A program made the translations under genes and the position numbers. From the NCBI GenBank assembly GCA_965218765.1, contig CBDCLU010000002.1, positions 1,426,001 through 1,490,000 of the forward strand: a DNA stretch of 64,000 bases, read 5' to 3'. The notes under the pieces were generated by a model. The model was given only the letters and a program-made list of their open reading frames with translations. It was not told where the DNA came from and ran no database searches. Shown here in pieces: positions 40,913 through 49,733 of this stretch (positions within the stretch are counted from its first letter, which is position 1; every line of letters begins with the position of its first letter). Source of the DNA: JBBPYC01 sp965218765 (GTDB lineage: Bacteria; Pseudomonadota; Gammaproteobacteria; Burkholderiales; Burkholderiaceae_C).

Positions 40913-41404
40913 TCACACTCGCAACACACGTTCGCCGCGCCCGATGCCACTGGCGCCGGTGCGCACGGTCTCCAGGATCGAGCCGCGGTCGATCGCAACC
41001 AGAAATGCATCGTTCTTGCTCTTGTCGCCTGTCAACTCGATCGTGTAGCTCTTGTCGGTCACGTCGATGACGCGGCCGCGAAAGATGTCGGCCATGCGCT
41101 TGACTTCTTCGCGCTCCTTGCCGACCGCGCGCACCTTGACCATCATCAGTTCGCGCTCGATGTAAGCGCCTTCGGTTAGATCGACGACTTTCACGACCTC
41201 GATCAGGCGGTTCAGGTGCTTGGTGATCTGCTCGATCACTTCGTCGGAGCCGCTGGTTTCAACCGTCATGCGCGACAGGCTCGCGTCCTCGGTGGGCGCG
41301 ACTGCAAGGGACTCGATGTTGTAGCCACGTGCCGAGAACAGCCCGACCACGCGGGACAGGGCGCCAGGCTCATTTTCGAGCAGCACCGCGATGATGTGTT
41401 TCAT
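40913..41404 (-). CDS. ilvH: Acetolactate synthase small (regulatory) subunit
   Basis: A 163-residue ACT-domain subunit that confers valine feedback inhibition on the large subunit. The ACT domain is HIIAVLLENEPGALSRVVGL followed by FSARGYNIESLAVA. The C-terminal half has VMDLTEG-like VVDLTEGAYIERELMMVKV and ADIFRGRVIDVTDKSYTIEL. ATG 41404 gives the usual MKHIIAV start, without a clear Shine-Dalgarno. It is 129 bases downstream of ilvB. Confidence 0.96.
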   Translation of the reverse strand: MKHIIAVLLENEPGALSRVVGLFSARGYNIESLAVAPTEDASLSRMTVETSGSDEVIEQITKHLNRLIEVVKVVDLTEGAYIERELMMVKVRAVGKEREEVKRMADIFRGRVIDVTDKSYTIELTGDKSKNDAFLVAIDRGSILETVRTGASGIGRGERVLRV

Positions 41405-41533
41405 TTGAATTCGAAAAAAGCCGCCGAACTTTTCGCTGCCCTCACCGAATGCGCACGGTAATGCGCCGGCTCGGCAGGCGATGGATCGGTCAGCTGGAAA
41501 TGGGTCTAATGCGGACGCCTCTAGCGCCAATTC

Positions 41534-43309
41534 TCAAAGGTCTTCTGAGCCCAGCAGCATCTCGGTGATGCCCTTGCCGGCTTGCACCATCGGGAATACG
41601 TTTTCGGTCGGGTCGGTGCGGAAATCCATGAACACGGTGCGATCTTTGAGCTTGCGAGCCTCGCGCAATGCGGGCTCGACGTCTTCCGGTCGCTCGATCA
41701 GCATGCCGACATGGCCATAGGCTTCCGCGAGCTTTACGAAGTTCGGCAACGCGTCCATATAGCTGTGGCTGTAGCGGCCTTCGTAGTCGATCTCCTGCCA
41801 CTGGCGCACCATGCCGAGGTAGCGGTTGTTCAGCGACACGATCTTGATCGGGGTGTTGTACTGAAGGCACGTGGACAATTCCTGGATGCACATCTGCACC
41901 GAGCCTTCGCCGGTGATGCAGAACACCTCACTGTCCGGGCGCGCCATCTTGATCCCCATCGCATAGGGAATACCGACGCCCATCGTTCCCAGACCACCGG
42001 AATTGATCCAGCGGCGCGGCTCATCGAACCGGTAGTACTGCGCGGCCCACATCTGGTGCTGGCCAACGTCCGAGGTGATGTAAGTGTCCACATCCTTGGT
42101 CATGTTCCATAGCGTCTCGACCACGTACTGCGGCTTTATCACTTCCGCATTGCCGCGGTCGTACTTCAAACAGTCGCGCTTGCGCCAGCCCTCTACGGCT
42201 TCCCACCAGCCGGCCAGCGCACCGGCATCCTGGCGATGATCGGACTCGCGCACCATCGCGATCAGCTCGCCCAGCACATCCTTCACGTCGCCGACGATCG
42301 GGATGTCCACCTTGACGCGCTTGGAGATGCTCGACGGATCGATGTCGATGTGGATGATCTTGCGTTCGTTCTGCGCGAAATGCTTCGGATTGCCGATCAC
42401 GCGATCATCAAACCGCGCGCCGACTGCAAGCAGCACATCGCAGTTCTGCATCGCGTTGTTCGCTTCCAGCGTGCCATGCATGCCGAGCATGCCGAGAAAC
42501 TTCGGATCGCTGGCTGGATAAGCGCCCAGCCCCATCAGCGTGTTGGTACAGGGACAACCGAGCATATCGACCAACGTGCGCAGTTCAGCCGATGCATTCG
42601 CGAGCAACACGCCGCCACCGGCATAGACGAACGGCCGTTTGGCGGCAAGCAACAGTTGCAGCGCCTTGCGAATCTGACCGCCGTGCCCTTTGCGCACCGG
42701 GTTGTACGACCGCATACTCACCGTCTGTGGATAGCCCGCATACGTGGTCTTGTTGAATGACACGTCCTTCGGAATATCCACTACCACCGGGCCGGGCCGG
42801 CCGCTGCGTGCGATATGGAACGCCTTCTTCATCACGTCAGCCAGTTGCCGCACATCCTTGACAAGGAAGTTGTGCTTCACGATCGGCCGCGTGATGCCCA
42901 CGGTATCGCATTCTTGGAACGCGTCCAGTCCGATCGCAGGCGTCGGCACCTGGCCGGTCACGATCACCATCGGAATGCTGTCCATGTAGGCGGTGGCAAT
43001 GCCGGTCACCGCGTTGGTCACACCCGGGCCTGAAGTCACCAGCGCCACGCCGACGTCGCCGGTCGCACGTGCATAACCGTCAGCCGCATGCACCGCGGCC
43101 TGCTCGTGCCGTACCAGCACATGCTTGATGGTGTTCTGTTTGTAGAAGGCATCGTAGATATGCAGTACCGCTCCGCCCGGGTAGCCCCAGACGAATTGCA
43201 CGCCTTCCGCCTGCAGTGTCTTGACGAGGATTTCAGCGCCGCGCAGTTCCTGCGTGGTCGATTGACCAGCCGCAGCAGCCGATGAAATTTCTGCTTGGTT
43301 GATTTCCAT
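41534..43309 (-). CDS. ilvB: Acetolactate synthase large subunit
   Basis: A 591-residue ThDP- and FAD-dependent enzyme making acetolactate or acetohydroxybutyrate. The catalytic Glu is in VRHEQAAVHAADGYARATGD, and the ThDP/Mg motif is in CITGEGSVQMCIQEL through LNNRYLGMVRQWQE. ATG 43309 (MEINQAEISSAAAAGQ) is chosen: upstream in-frame codons are Lys/Arg-rich and not conserved. It is first in ilvB-ilvH-ilvC, behind a promoter at 43472-43500. Confidence 0.97.
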   Translation of the reverse strand: MEINQAEISSAAAAGQSTTQELRGAEILVKTLQAEGVQFVWGYPGGAVLHIYDAFYKQNTIKHVLVRHEQAAVHAADGYARATGDVGVALVTSGPGVTNAVTGIATAYMDSIPMVIVTGQVPTPAIGLDAFQECDTVGITRPIVKHNFLVKDVRQLADVMKKAFHIARSGRPGPVVVDIPKDVSFNKTTYAGYPQTVSMRSYNPVRKGHGGQIRKALQLLLAAKRPFVYAGGGVLLANASAELRTLVDMLGCPCTNTLMGLGAYPASDPKFLGMLGMHGTLEANNAMQNCDVLLAVGARFDDRVIGNPKHFAQNERKIIHIDIDPSSISKRVKVDIPIVGDVKDVLGELIAMVRESDHRQDAGALAGWWEAVEGWRKRDCLKYDRGNAEVIKPQYVVETLWNMTKDVDTYITSDVGQHQMWAAQYYRFDEPRRWINSGGLGTMGVGIPYAMGIKMARPDSEVFCITGEGSVQMCIQELSTCLQYNTPIKIVSLNNRYLGMVRQWQEIDYEGRYSHSYMDALPNFVKLAEAYGHVGMLIERPEDVEPALREARKLKDRTVFMDFRTDPTENVFPMVQAGKGITEMLLGSEDL

Positions 43310-43692
43310 GATGTCCTTGAACCTTTGTGAATTTCTCTGACGAAATACCTTTGGTGCTCCTTTGCGAGCCCTTTTGGGGCTGCATCGGAACTTGAGATCT
43401 ACAGCCATGGGCGCCTTCGCTGGTAGGCGACGCCGGACTGAGACCCGTTTGCCGTTCTGATCGAACTGTTGATTATTGCATCGCGGGCTTGTCGTACCAA
43501 GCTGCGCACCGCGACGCGGCCCGCTGGAACGGCGCATCTCCGCGGATTCGGCCGGTCCGGGCAGTGCCATAATTCCGCCGACGAAAAAAATGCTCGCGGG
43601 CCACCCGATGGACGATTGAGGCGCGAACGCATGGCACGCCGATCCGCATCAAGCGGCGAAACGCATTCCACCAGCGCGCGGCCCTGTGGCCG
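43310..43692. other. Divergent intergenic region between ilvB and the ECF sigma gene
   Basis: A 383-base region holding the ilvB promoter and a leader of about 155 bases. A small hairpin AGCCC-CAAAA-GGGCT occurs in the leader without a T run. I looked for a branched-chain-rich leader peptide like that of leuA and found none. No promoter for the plus-strand sigma gene is clear. Confidence 0.5.
43472..43500 (-). promoter_or_regulatory. ilvB: Candidate sigma-70 promoter of ilvB
   Basis: On the minus strand TTGGTA (43495-43500), a 17-base spacer and AATAAT (43472-43477): 4/6 and 5/6 matches to the consensus with ideal spacing, about 165 bases upstream of the ilvB ATG. Confidence 0.5.
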
Positions 43693-44271
43693 ATGACGAC
43701 CGAATTGGCGACCGACCAGCAACTGTCCGACTTCTTGAAAAGCGTGGAAAAGCGCGCGTTCAAGCGTTCGCTCTATCACGTGCGAAACGAAGAGTCGGCG
43801 CTCGACATCGTGCAGGACAGCATGATGCGACTAGCCGAGCACTATGGCGACAAGCCGGCGAACGAGCTGCCCATGCTGTTTCAGCGGATTCTGTCGAACT
43901 GCACGCTCGACTGGTTTCGTCGTCAGAAGTCGCGCAATGCATTGTTTTCCAACATGAGCGACTTCGAAGCGGATGGCAGCGATGGTGAATTCGACCTGCT
44001 CGAAACGCTTGCGGCTCAGGGAACCTCCGAATCAGCCGACAGCGCACAGACAGTTACAGAGAAGGCCCAAATCTTTCGACAGATCGAGTTTGAGATACAA
44101 CGGTTGCCACTACGTCAACGTGAGGCTTTCCTGCTGCGTTATTGGGAGGAATTGGACGTTGCCGAGACCGCTTCTGTGATGGGTTGCACCGAAGGCAGCG
44201 TAAAAACGCATTGCTCGAGGGCTGTACATGCGCTTGCCAAAGCGCTGACGGTCAAGGGGTTGAACTTATGA
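43693..44271 (+). CDS. ECF-family RNA polymerase sigma factor (RpoE-like)
   Basis: A 192-residue sigma factor. Region 2: NEESALDIVQDSMMRLAEHY through LDWFRRQKSR. Region 4: IQRLPLRQREAFLLRYWEEL followed by DVAETASVMGCTEGSVKTHC, a clear HTH. Its stop overlaps the next gene (ATGA), a DUF3619 membrane protein that may act as its anti-sigma factor. The block with DUF3619, DUF3106 and RDD genes divergent from ilvB is a recurring Burkholderiales arrangement; the stimulus is unknown. Confidence 0.9.
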   Translation: MTTELATDQQLSDFLKSVEKRAFKRSLYHVRNEESALDIVQDSMMRLAEHYGDKPANELPMLFQRILSNCTLDWFRRQKSRNALFSNMSDFEADGSDGEFDLLETLAAQGTSESADSAQTVTEKAQIFRQIEFEIQRLPLRQREAFLLRYWEELDVAETASVMGCTEGSVKTHCSRAVHALAKALTVKGLNL

Positions 44272-44726
44272 AACAGACGCTGATGTCTGAATCGGTCCGG
44301 GCACAGTTGTTCTGTGACCGGTTCGGCCGCGCGTTCGCGGCACGTTTGTCCTACGGACTTGCCGACACTTCACATGAAGTGAGCGAGCGCTTGCGCGTGG
44401 CGCGCCTGCAAGCTGTCGAGCGACGCCGCCTAGCAGTCCGCGGAAAAGTGCTTAGGCGTGCTTCTTCTGTGATGCGCGCGAATGCCGTGGCGTCCATGTC
44501 CGGCGATGAGGAAGGTGGCTGGGGCCTGCGCTGGATTGCCGCACTGCCCATGGTTGCGCTGATGGCGGGTTTGTTGTTAATCAACGGAGCGCAAAGCGAC
44601 AATAGGGACGTTGAGCTGGCTGAGGTGGACTCTGCGCTGCTGACCGATGACTTGCCACCCGCAGCGTACGCGGATCCTGGGTTCATGCAGTTTTTGAAAG
44701 CGTCACATGATGTCGCAAGCCGCTGA
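44268..44726 (+). CDS. DUF3619 single-pass membrane protein, putative anti-sigma factor
   Basis: A 152-residue protein with an Arg-rich cytoplasmic N-terminal half (RFGRAFAARLSYGLADTSHE, VARLQAVERRRLAVRGK), one TM helix (LRWIAALPMVALMAGLLLIN) and an acidic outer tail (DVELAEVDSALLTDDLPPAA). The layout is that of DUF3619 and resembles an anti-sigma factor. ATG 44268 overlaps the sigma stop, ensuring coupled synthesis. The anti-sigma role is inferred from position and topology only. Confidence 0.82.
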   Translation: MKQTLMSESVRAQLFCDRFGRAFAARLSYGLADTSHEVSERLRVARLQAVERRRLAVRGKVLRRASSVMRANAVASMSGDEEGGWGLRWIAALPMVALMAGLLLINGAQSDNRDVELAEVDSALLTDDLPPAAYADPGFMQFLKASHDVASR

Positions 44727-44789
44727 CTCGCATCGCTGTACCTGGTGGGCTCCTTGATCGTCCATACCTCCGAATTTTGGAGTGACGAT

Positions 44790-45524
44790 ATGAGCAAATA
44801 CTCTGTTTGCTTAACCGATTTGGCCGTGCACCGTTCTGTGCGAGGCTTACTTTTGGTGGTTGGGTCATTTCTATGCATGGGCGGTCTTTCCGCGCAGACA
44901 TTGGGGCCAACACCGATCGCCCCAGGATCGACCGCTTCGGTGAGCAAGGAAGTCAAGACAGTTCTGGGCGGGCGGCAAATGATCGCGCCTGTTGCCAAAC
45001 CACTGTGGCATGAACTTGCGGCGGCCCAGCGCGATGCGCTGACGCCTTTGGCCAATAGTTGGAATGGTCTGAGCGCAACGCAGAAACGTAAGTGGATCGC
45101 GTTGTCAAAAAACTATCACCAGCTGGCGCCGCAAGAGCAAACGCTGTTGCACGCCAGGATGGACGATTGGGTATCGCTGAGTCCGCAACAGCGTCGCGTT
45201 GCGCGACTGAACTTTGCTGAATCCAAGCGCATGAGCAGCAGCGAGAAACAGCAGAAATGGGATGCCTATCAAGCCTTGTCTCCGGCCGCACGACACAAAT
45301 ATTCAGAAGCCGCGCCAGCATTGGCGCCGGGCGCGGCCGTTGCAGTTCGACCGGCTGCCGCCCAGCAGCGACTCGCCACAATGCCGATCGCAGGCCCGAA
45401 TCCCACTGTGCGACCGAAGCTGGGTGCTCCCAACCAGATCGACCCGCACACTCTGCTGCCGCAACGCGGTGAAACCGTGCATCGTGGTGGCACGGTGCCG
45501 ATCAAGGCAGACGGCAGGCCTTAG
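44790..45524 (+). CDS. DUF3106 secreted protein
   Basis: A 244-residue exported protein. GGAG precedes ATG 44790, and a signal peptide (SVRGLLLVVGSFLCMGGLSA, cleavage near LSAQ) follows. The core is the DUF3106 helical repeat region rich in Trp and Gln: PLWHELAAAQRDALTPLANS, GLSATQKRKWIALSKNYHQL, RMDDWVSLSPQQRRVARLNF. Such helix-rich repeats resemble periplasmic sensors, and a role in the upstream ECF system is plausible but unproven. The C-terminus is Pro/Ala-rich. Confidence 0.8.
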   Translation: MSKYSVCLTDLAVHRSVRGLLLVVGSFLCMGGLSAQTLGPTPIAPGSTASVSKEVKTVLGGRQMIAPVAKPLWHELAAAQRDALTPLANSWNGLSATQKRKWIALSKNYHQLAPQEQTLLHARMDDWVSLSPQQRRVARLNFAESKRMSSSEKQQKWDAYQALSPAARHKYSEAAPALAPGAAVAVRPAAAQQRLATMPIAGPNPTVRPKLGAPNQIDPHTLLPQRGETVHRGGTVPIKADGRP

Positions 45525-45664
45525 CGTCAATGGATCAGCGACAGGACCGGCACGGCATCAAGCGGCCGAGTCCGGCCTGCCGCGATCGAATGGCCGATCG
45601 GCGTCGCCTGTTCTGCTGCATCGCTTCAGTGCCCTGCTTCCGCGGCCTTAACTATGTTGGACCG

Positions 45665-46213
45665 ATGCCTTCCACCTCTGTTCACGACCACGCGGTTATC
45701 AGCAAAAAAACCAGCAGTACGACGCCGTGCTTGCCCCGTCGCCTGGCTTGCTGGCTTTATGAAGGCATGCTGTTGTTCGGCGTGGTGTTCGTTGCAGGCT
45801 ATCTGTTCGGCACCTTGACCCAGACGCGTAATGCGATGGATAACCGTCATCTGCTGCAATTTTTTTTGTTTCTCGTGTTCGGCATCTATTTCGTCTGGTT
45901 CTGGAGCAAAGGCCAAACCCTTGCGATGAAGACCTGGAATGTGCACGTGGTCGACTCCACTGGCAGGCCACCGTCGCAGATGCGCGCGCTACTGCGTTAT
46001 CTGTGCAGTTGGCTCTGGTTCGTGCCACCGTTTCTGGTTACCGTGCCGCTCAAATTGCCGGCGGCTGAACAAGCGGTGCTATGGCTTGGCTGGGTCGGCG
46101 TCTGGGCGGTGCTGAGTCGCTTCCATCCAGAACGCCAGTTCTGGCACGACGCGTTGGCTGGCACCCGTCTGATCACCGTGATGCGGCGTGGCCAAGCAAC
46201 CGCGGACCGATGA
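45665..46213 (+). CDS. RDD-family membrane protein
   Basis: A 182-residue membrane protein. The RDD signature begins with an Arg-rich LPRRLACWLYEGMLLFGVVF; TM helices follow (LLQFFLFLVFGIYFVWFWSK, LCSWLWFVPPFLVTVPLKL, VLWLGWVGVWAVLS), with QTLAMKTWNVHVVDSTGRPP in a conserved loop and FWHDALAGTRLI near the end. Function is not established for most RDD proteins. The start is placed at ATG 45665. It overlaps the LOG gene by 4 bases (ATGA). Confidence 0.85.
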   Translation: MPSTSVHDHAVISKKTSSTTPCLPRRLACWLYEGMLLFGVVFVAGYLFGTLTQTRNAMDNRHLLQFFLFLVFGIYFVWFWSKGQTLAMKTWNVHVVDSTGRPPSQMRALLRYLCSWLWFVPPFLVTVPLKLPAAEQAVLWLGWVGVWAVLSRFHPERQFWHDALAGTRLITVMRRGQATADR

Positions 46214-46782
46214 CGACTGAGTTGCCTCCCGCGTTTTCACTTTGCGTGTTTTGCGGTTCACGCGCCGGCGATTTGCCTCTGTATGCCCAACAGGCGCACG
46301 TCGTGGCGCGCTGGATCGGCGCGCATGGCGGTCAGCTGGTCTACGGTGGCAGCCGCAGCGGCCTGATGGGGATGCTGGCCGACAGCACGCTTGGAGCCGG
46401 CGGTCGCGTGATCGGCGTGATGCCGAAAGCGCTGGTCGCCCTCGAACATGCGCACCACGGTCTGCATGAATTGCACATCGTTGAGACGATGCACGAACGC
46501 AAACGCATCATGGCCGAGCGCTGCGATATGTTTCTGGCACTGCCCGGCGGCATCGGCACCCTGGAAGAATTCTTCGAAGTCTGGACCTGGCGCCAGCTCA
46601 AATACCATGACAAGCCGATCGGCCTGCTCAATCTGGCGGGCTACTACGATCCGTTGCTCGCATTCCTGCACAACAGCGCGCAGCACGGCTTCATGGACCA
46701 ATCCCAGCTCGATCTGATTGCAGTGGGCACCCAGCCGGAGTCACTGCTGACAGATTTGGTGAATTCGCGGTATCGAGCCTGA
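46210..46782 (+). CDS. LOG-family nucleotide phosphoribohydrolase-like protein
   Basis: A 190-residue Rossmann-fold protein of the LOG/TIGR00730 family (cytokinin riboside phosphoribohydrolase or pyrimidine/purine 5'-monophosphate nucleosidase). Opening FSLCVFCGSRAGDLPLYAQQ, YGGSRSGLMGMLADSTLGAG and the diagnostic ALPGGIGTLEEFFEV (PGGxGTxxE) are present. It likely hydrolyses nucleoside 5'-monophosphates. Translation is coupled to the RDD gene. Confidence 0.92.
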   Translation: MTTELPPAFSLCVFCGSRAGDLPLYAQQAHVVARWIGAHGGQLVYGGSRSGLMGMLADSTLGAGGRVIGVMPKALVALEHAHHGLHELHIVETMHERKRIMAERCDMFLALPGGIGTLEEFFEVWTWRQLKYHDKPIGLLNLAGYYDPLLAFLHNSAQHGFMDQSQLDLIAVGTQPESLLTDLVNSRYRA

Positions 46783-46787
46783 GGCGT

Positions 46788-46818
46788 CAGACTGCAGAAG
46801 GCGATACAGGGCAGTCTG
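46788..46818. terminator. Hairpin between the convergent LOG and PII genes
   Basis: CAGACTGC, a 15-base loop, GCAGTCTG: a perfect 8-bp stem located between two convergent stops. There is no T run, so intrinsic termination would be weak. Confidence 0.35.
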
Positions 46819-46822
46819 CCTG

Positions 46823-47161
46823 CTACAGCGCCGACTCATCGAGTTCTCCGGTGCGGATGCGCACGACCCGCCCAACGTCCGACACGAAAATCTTGCCGTC
46901 ACCGATCTTGCCCGTGCGCGCTGCCTTGATGATCGCCTCGACGCACGGCTCGACGTCCTCGCCTCTGACGACCAGATCGATCCTGACCTTGGGCAGAAAA
47001 TCCACGACGTACTCGGCTCCTCGATACAACTCGGTATGCCCCTTTTGGCGGCCGAAGCCCTTCACCTCGGTCACCGTCAGCCCGGTCATGCCGACTTCGG
47101 CAAGCGCTTCCCGGACCTCTTCCAGCTTGAATGGTTTGACAATCGCGGTGATCTGCTTCAT
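46823..47161 (-). CDS. glnK: PII nitrogen regulatory protein
   Basis: A 112-residue PII trimeric signal protein sensing 2-oxoglutarate and ATP/ADP. The T-loop carries Tyr51 (ELYRGAEYVVDFLPK) for uridylylation, with the B- and C-loop motifs KIGDGKIFV and VVRIRTGE. It would control NtrB/NtrC and hence the sigma-54 nirB promoter at 19523. Whether it is the GlnB or GlnK paralogue cannot be settled; no amtB is adjacent. Confidence 0.93.
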   Translation of the reverse strand: MKQITAIVKPFKLEEVREALAEVGMTGLTVTEVKGFGRQKGHTELYRGAEYVVDFLPKVRIDLVVRGEDVEPCVEAIIKAARTGKIGDGKIFVSDVGRVVRIRTGELDESAL

Positions 47162-47402
47162 GAGGAATGGCTCCGGACGTGGAAAGTGAGGCCAGCGACA
47201 CTGGGCGGGTTGCTCGCAGTGGTCGGATGCGGCAGCGCTCCAGCCCTTGGTGACTGCTCAGTTCAGAGGATAGCGGCAATTGCGGTTTTCCACCCCGTGC
47301 AACGCGCCGAGCCGGTCGGCTGCGCGATACTGCGGCAGGTCAGTTCAACGAAAATCGGTGGTCGGTGCAAAGGTGCGTCGTTTTAAATAAGGCAGCAAGG
47401 AC

Positions 47403-48629
47403 TTGAAAAGCAGCGTTGGAAGCGGGCAGGTGGGCGACTATCTCGTGCGTGTATTCGACGATCCGACGCGCATCGACGCTGATCAATGGAACGCCCTTGC
47501 TGAAGCGCAAAGCCTGACCAGTCCGTTCATGAGCCACGCCTATCTGTGTGCGCTGCATGACAGCGGCAGTGCGGTCGCGAAAACCGGTTGGGCTCCGCGC
47601 TTTGTAACGCTCTGGCATGGCGAGCAACTGCAGGCGGCGTGCGCGACCTACCTGAAAAGCCACTCGTACGGCGAATACGTATTCGACTGGGCCTGGGCCG
47701 ACGCCTATCGCCAGCATGGGTTGCGTTATTACCCGAAAGCGCTCGCTGCAGTGCCGTTCACGCCGGTTCCGGGCGCCCGGCTGCTGGCCTGGAGCGCACA
47801 GGCGCGGCAGGCGTTGCTGCAGGCGCTGTTGGCCGATTGCAGGCAAACCGGCGCTTCTTCGCTGCACCTGCTGTTCTTGAGCGAAGCGGATGCGTCTGCC
47901 TGCACGCAGGCCGGGCTGCTGGTGCGGCACGGCGTGCAATTCCATTTCACGAATCCGGGCTACGCCGACTTCGACGCTTTCCTCGCCACCTTGTCGCAGG
48001 ATAAACGCAAGAAGATCCGGCAGGAACGGCGCAAGGTCGCCGATGCTCACGTCTCGTTCCGCTGGGCGCGCGGTGCCGACATCACGCGCGCCGACTGGAA
48101 ATTCTTTTACCGATGCTACGAGCGCACTTATCTGGAACACGGCAACGCGCCTTATCTGACGCCGGCCTTTTTTGACTGCATGGCAGCGACCATGCCCGAG
48201 AACTGGCTGCTGTTCGTGGGCGAGCGCGATGAGCACCCGATCGCTTGCAGCCTGATTGCATTGCAGCAGCAAGCCCCATCGAAAGCGGGCCATGTCAGTG
48301 GGCAAGCGCTGCCGGAGTCGGTTGCCTACGGCCGCTACTGGGGTGCACTGGAGCGCGTCGACTGCCTGCATTTCGAAGCTTGCTACTACCAGCCGCTGGC
48401 CTGGTGCATCGAGCACGGCATTCGCCGCTTCGAAGGCGGCGCTCAGGGAGAGCACAAGATGGCGCGCGCACTGATGCCGACCCGCACCACCAGCGCGCAT
48501 TGGATTTCGGAGCCTGCCTTCAAAGCGGCGATTGAAAATTTCCTTGAGCGCGAAGGCACGGGCGTTGCCCGCTACCTGGACGAGTTGCAGGAGCGCACCC
48601 CGTTTCGAACCGCCGAGACGCATTCATGA
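47403..48629 (+). CDS. DUF482/COG3146 GNAT-superfamily protein
   Basis: A 408-residue protein of the peptidogalycan-biosynthesis/FemAB-like GNAT family. Key blocks: SLTSPFMSHAYLCALHDSGS, YVFDWAWADAYRQHGLRYYP, LSQDKRKKIRQERRKVADA, YGRYWGALERVDCLHFEACY and RFEGGAQGEHKMARALMPTR. Double-GNAT architecture suggests aminoacyl or acyl transfer, substrate unknown. TTG 47403 gives the longest frame, but AAGGA is too close; GTG near 47430 is an alternative. Confidence 0.85.
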   Translation: MKSSVGSGQVGDYLVRVFDDPTRIDADQWNALAEAQSLTSPFMSHAYLCALHDSGSAVAKTGWAPRFVTLWHGEQLQAACATYLKSHSYGEYVFDWAWADAYRQHGLRYYPKALAAVPFTPVPGARLLAWSAQARQALLQALLADCRQTGASSLHLLFLSEADASACTQAGLLVRHGVQFHFTNPGYADFDAFLATLSQDKRKKIRQERRKVADAHVSFRWARGADITRADWKFFYRCYERTYLEHGNAPYLTPAFFDCMAATMPENWLLFVGERDEHPIACSLIALQQQAPSKAGHVSGQALPESVAYGRYWGALERVDCLHFEACYYQPLAWCIEHGIRRFEGGAQGEHKMARALMPTRTTSAHWISEPAFKAAIENFLEREGTGVARYLDELQERTPFRTAETHS

Positions 48630-48650
48630 ACCATGCAAAGGAGAATGTCG

Positions 48651-48896
48651 ATGCCTGACCAGAGACGCATCAGTCCCCGACCGGCCGGATTGCCGCAGGG
48701 CGGTTTTGTGGAAGGTGGCGTCCACGCCCATGTGCCGGTGCCCGGACCGGTGCCGCCCAACGGCACGCCACCGCCGCCTGCGAGCCCGCCGACCGGTCCT
48801 GTACCGGCTCCCGAACCCATTCAGGATCCAACCCGACCAGCAACAATTCCGCCGGTCGAGGATCCGCCCGAAACGCCGCCGCCGATCACGGTCTAG
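48651..48896 (+). CDS. Small proline-rich protein
   Basis: An 81-residue protein, about one-third proline (VPGPVPPNGTPPPPASPPTG, EDPPETPPPITV), presumably disordered. The ATG at 48651 is chosen because AGGAG lies 7 bases upstream; ATGs at 48633 and 48645 would place that site inside the gene. It follows the DUF482 gene after 21 bases and is probably co-transcribed. No family recognised. Confidence 0.55.
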   Translation: MPDQRRISPRPAGLPQGGFVEGGVHAHVPVPGPVPPNGTPPPPASPPTGPVPAPEPIQDPTRPATIPPVEDPPETPPPITV

Positions 48897-48920
48897 CAGC
48901 ACATGGCCACCGGCCCTGGC

Positions 48921-49463
48921 TCATGCAGCCGTGGTCGCGCGCTGATAGTTGGCAATACCGTCCACGATTTCCTGACGTGCCGACTCAGGGCCTTCCCAGC
49001 CCAGCACCTTGACCCACTTGCCGGGCTCCAGATCCTTATAGTGCTCGAAGAAGTGCGCGATGGTTTTCAGGCGCAGCGGGTTCATGTCCTCGGGTTTCTG
49101 CCAGTGCGTGTAGATCGCCAGCACGCGGTCGGTCGGCACGGCAAGCACCTTGCCGTCCATGCCGGCTTCGTCTTCCATCTTCAGGATGCCGATCGGCCGG
49201 CACGGCACCACCACGCCCGGGATCAGCGGCACCGGCGTGATCACCAGCACGTCGACCGGGTCGCCGTCGCCACTGATGGTCTGCGGCACGTAGCCGTAGT
49301 TGCACGGATAGTTCATCGACGTGCTCATGAAGCGGTCCACGAAGATCGCGCCGGTCTCCTTGTCCACTTCGTACTTGACCGGATCCGCGTTCATCGGAAT
49401 CTCGATGATCACGTTGAACTCTTGCGGCGCTTTGTCGCCAGGGGGAACGCGTTCGAAAGCCAT
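48921..49463 (-). CDS. ppa: Inorganic pyrophosphatase (family I, soluble)
   Basis: A 180-residue hexameric Mg-dependent pyrophosphatase. Active-site stretch YPCNYGYVPQTISGDGDPVD then VLVITP is the D-x-D-P-x-D-x-x-V signature; FNVIIEIPMNADPVKYEVDK and the ending EHYKDLEPGKWVKV are also typical. It is divergent from hppA, the membrane pyrophosphatase, so two different PPi-consuming enzymes are adjacent. Confidence 0.97.
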   Translation of the reverse strand: MAFERVPPGDKAPQEFNVIIEIPMNADPVKYEVDKETGAIFVDRFMSTSMNYPCNYGYVPQTISGDGDPVDVLVITPVPLIPGVVVPCRPIGILKMEDEAGMDGKVLAVPTDRVLAIYTHWQKPEDMNPLRLKTIAHFFEHYKDLEPGKWVKVLGWEGPESARQEIVDGIANYQRATTAA

Positions 49464-49733
49464 GGGAAAAGTCGTTGGATGATTGCTTGAAAACAGCATG
49501 TCACGAGCGACAGGCCGGCCGCATTTTATGGCGCCCGGTCATGGCCTTTTCCGTATTTCCAGCCCACAGATCAATTCGGGTACATTCAACCGCGTTGGCC
49601 AATCGGTCAGGCCCATTGCAACGCGGCCGAGGAAGCAACGACGTGGCGTGCATGCCTCTTCGTACAACGATTGTGAAGAGGTGGAGCCATGTGTTCCCCG
49701 CCTCAATTTTCCGATCATTCGAGGAGACAACTC

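Noticed and set aside
43310..43464. Branched-chain leader peptide for ilvB
   Set aside because: No short ORF with Ile/Val/Leu runs and no terminator with a U tract was found in the leader.
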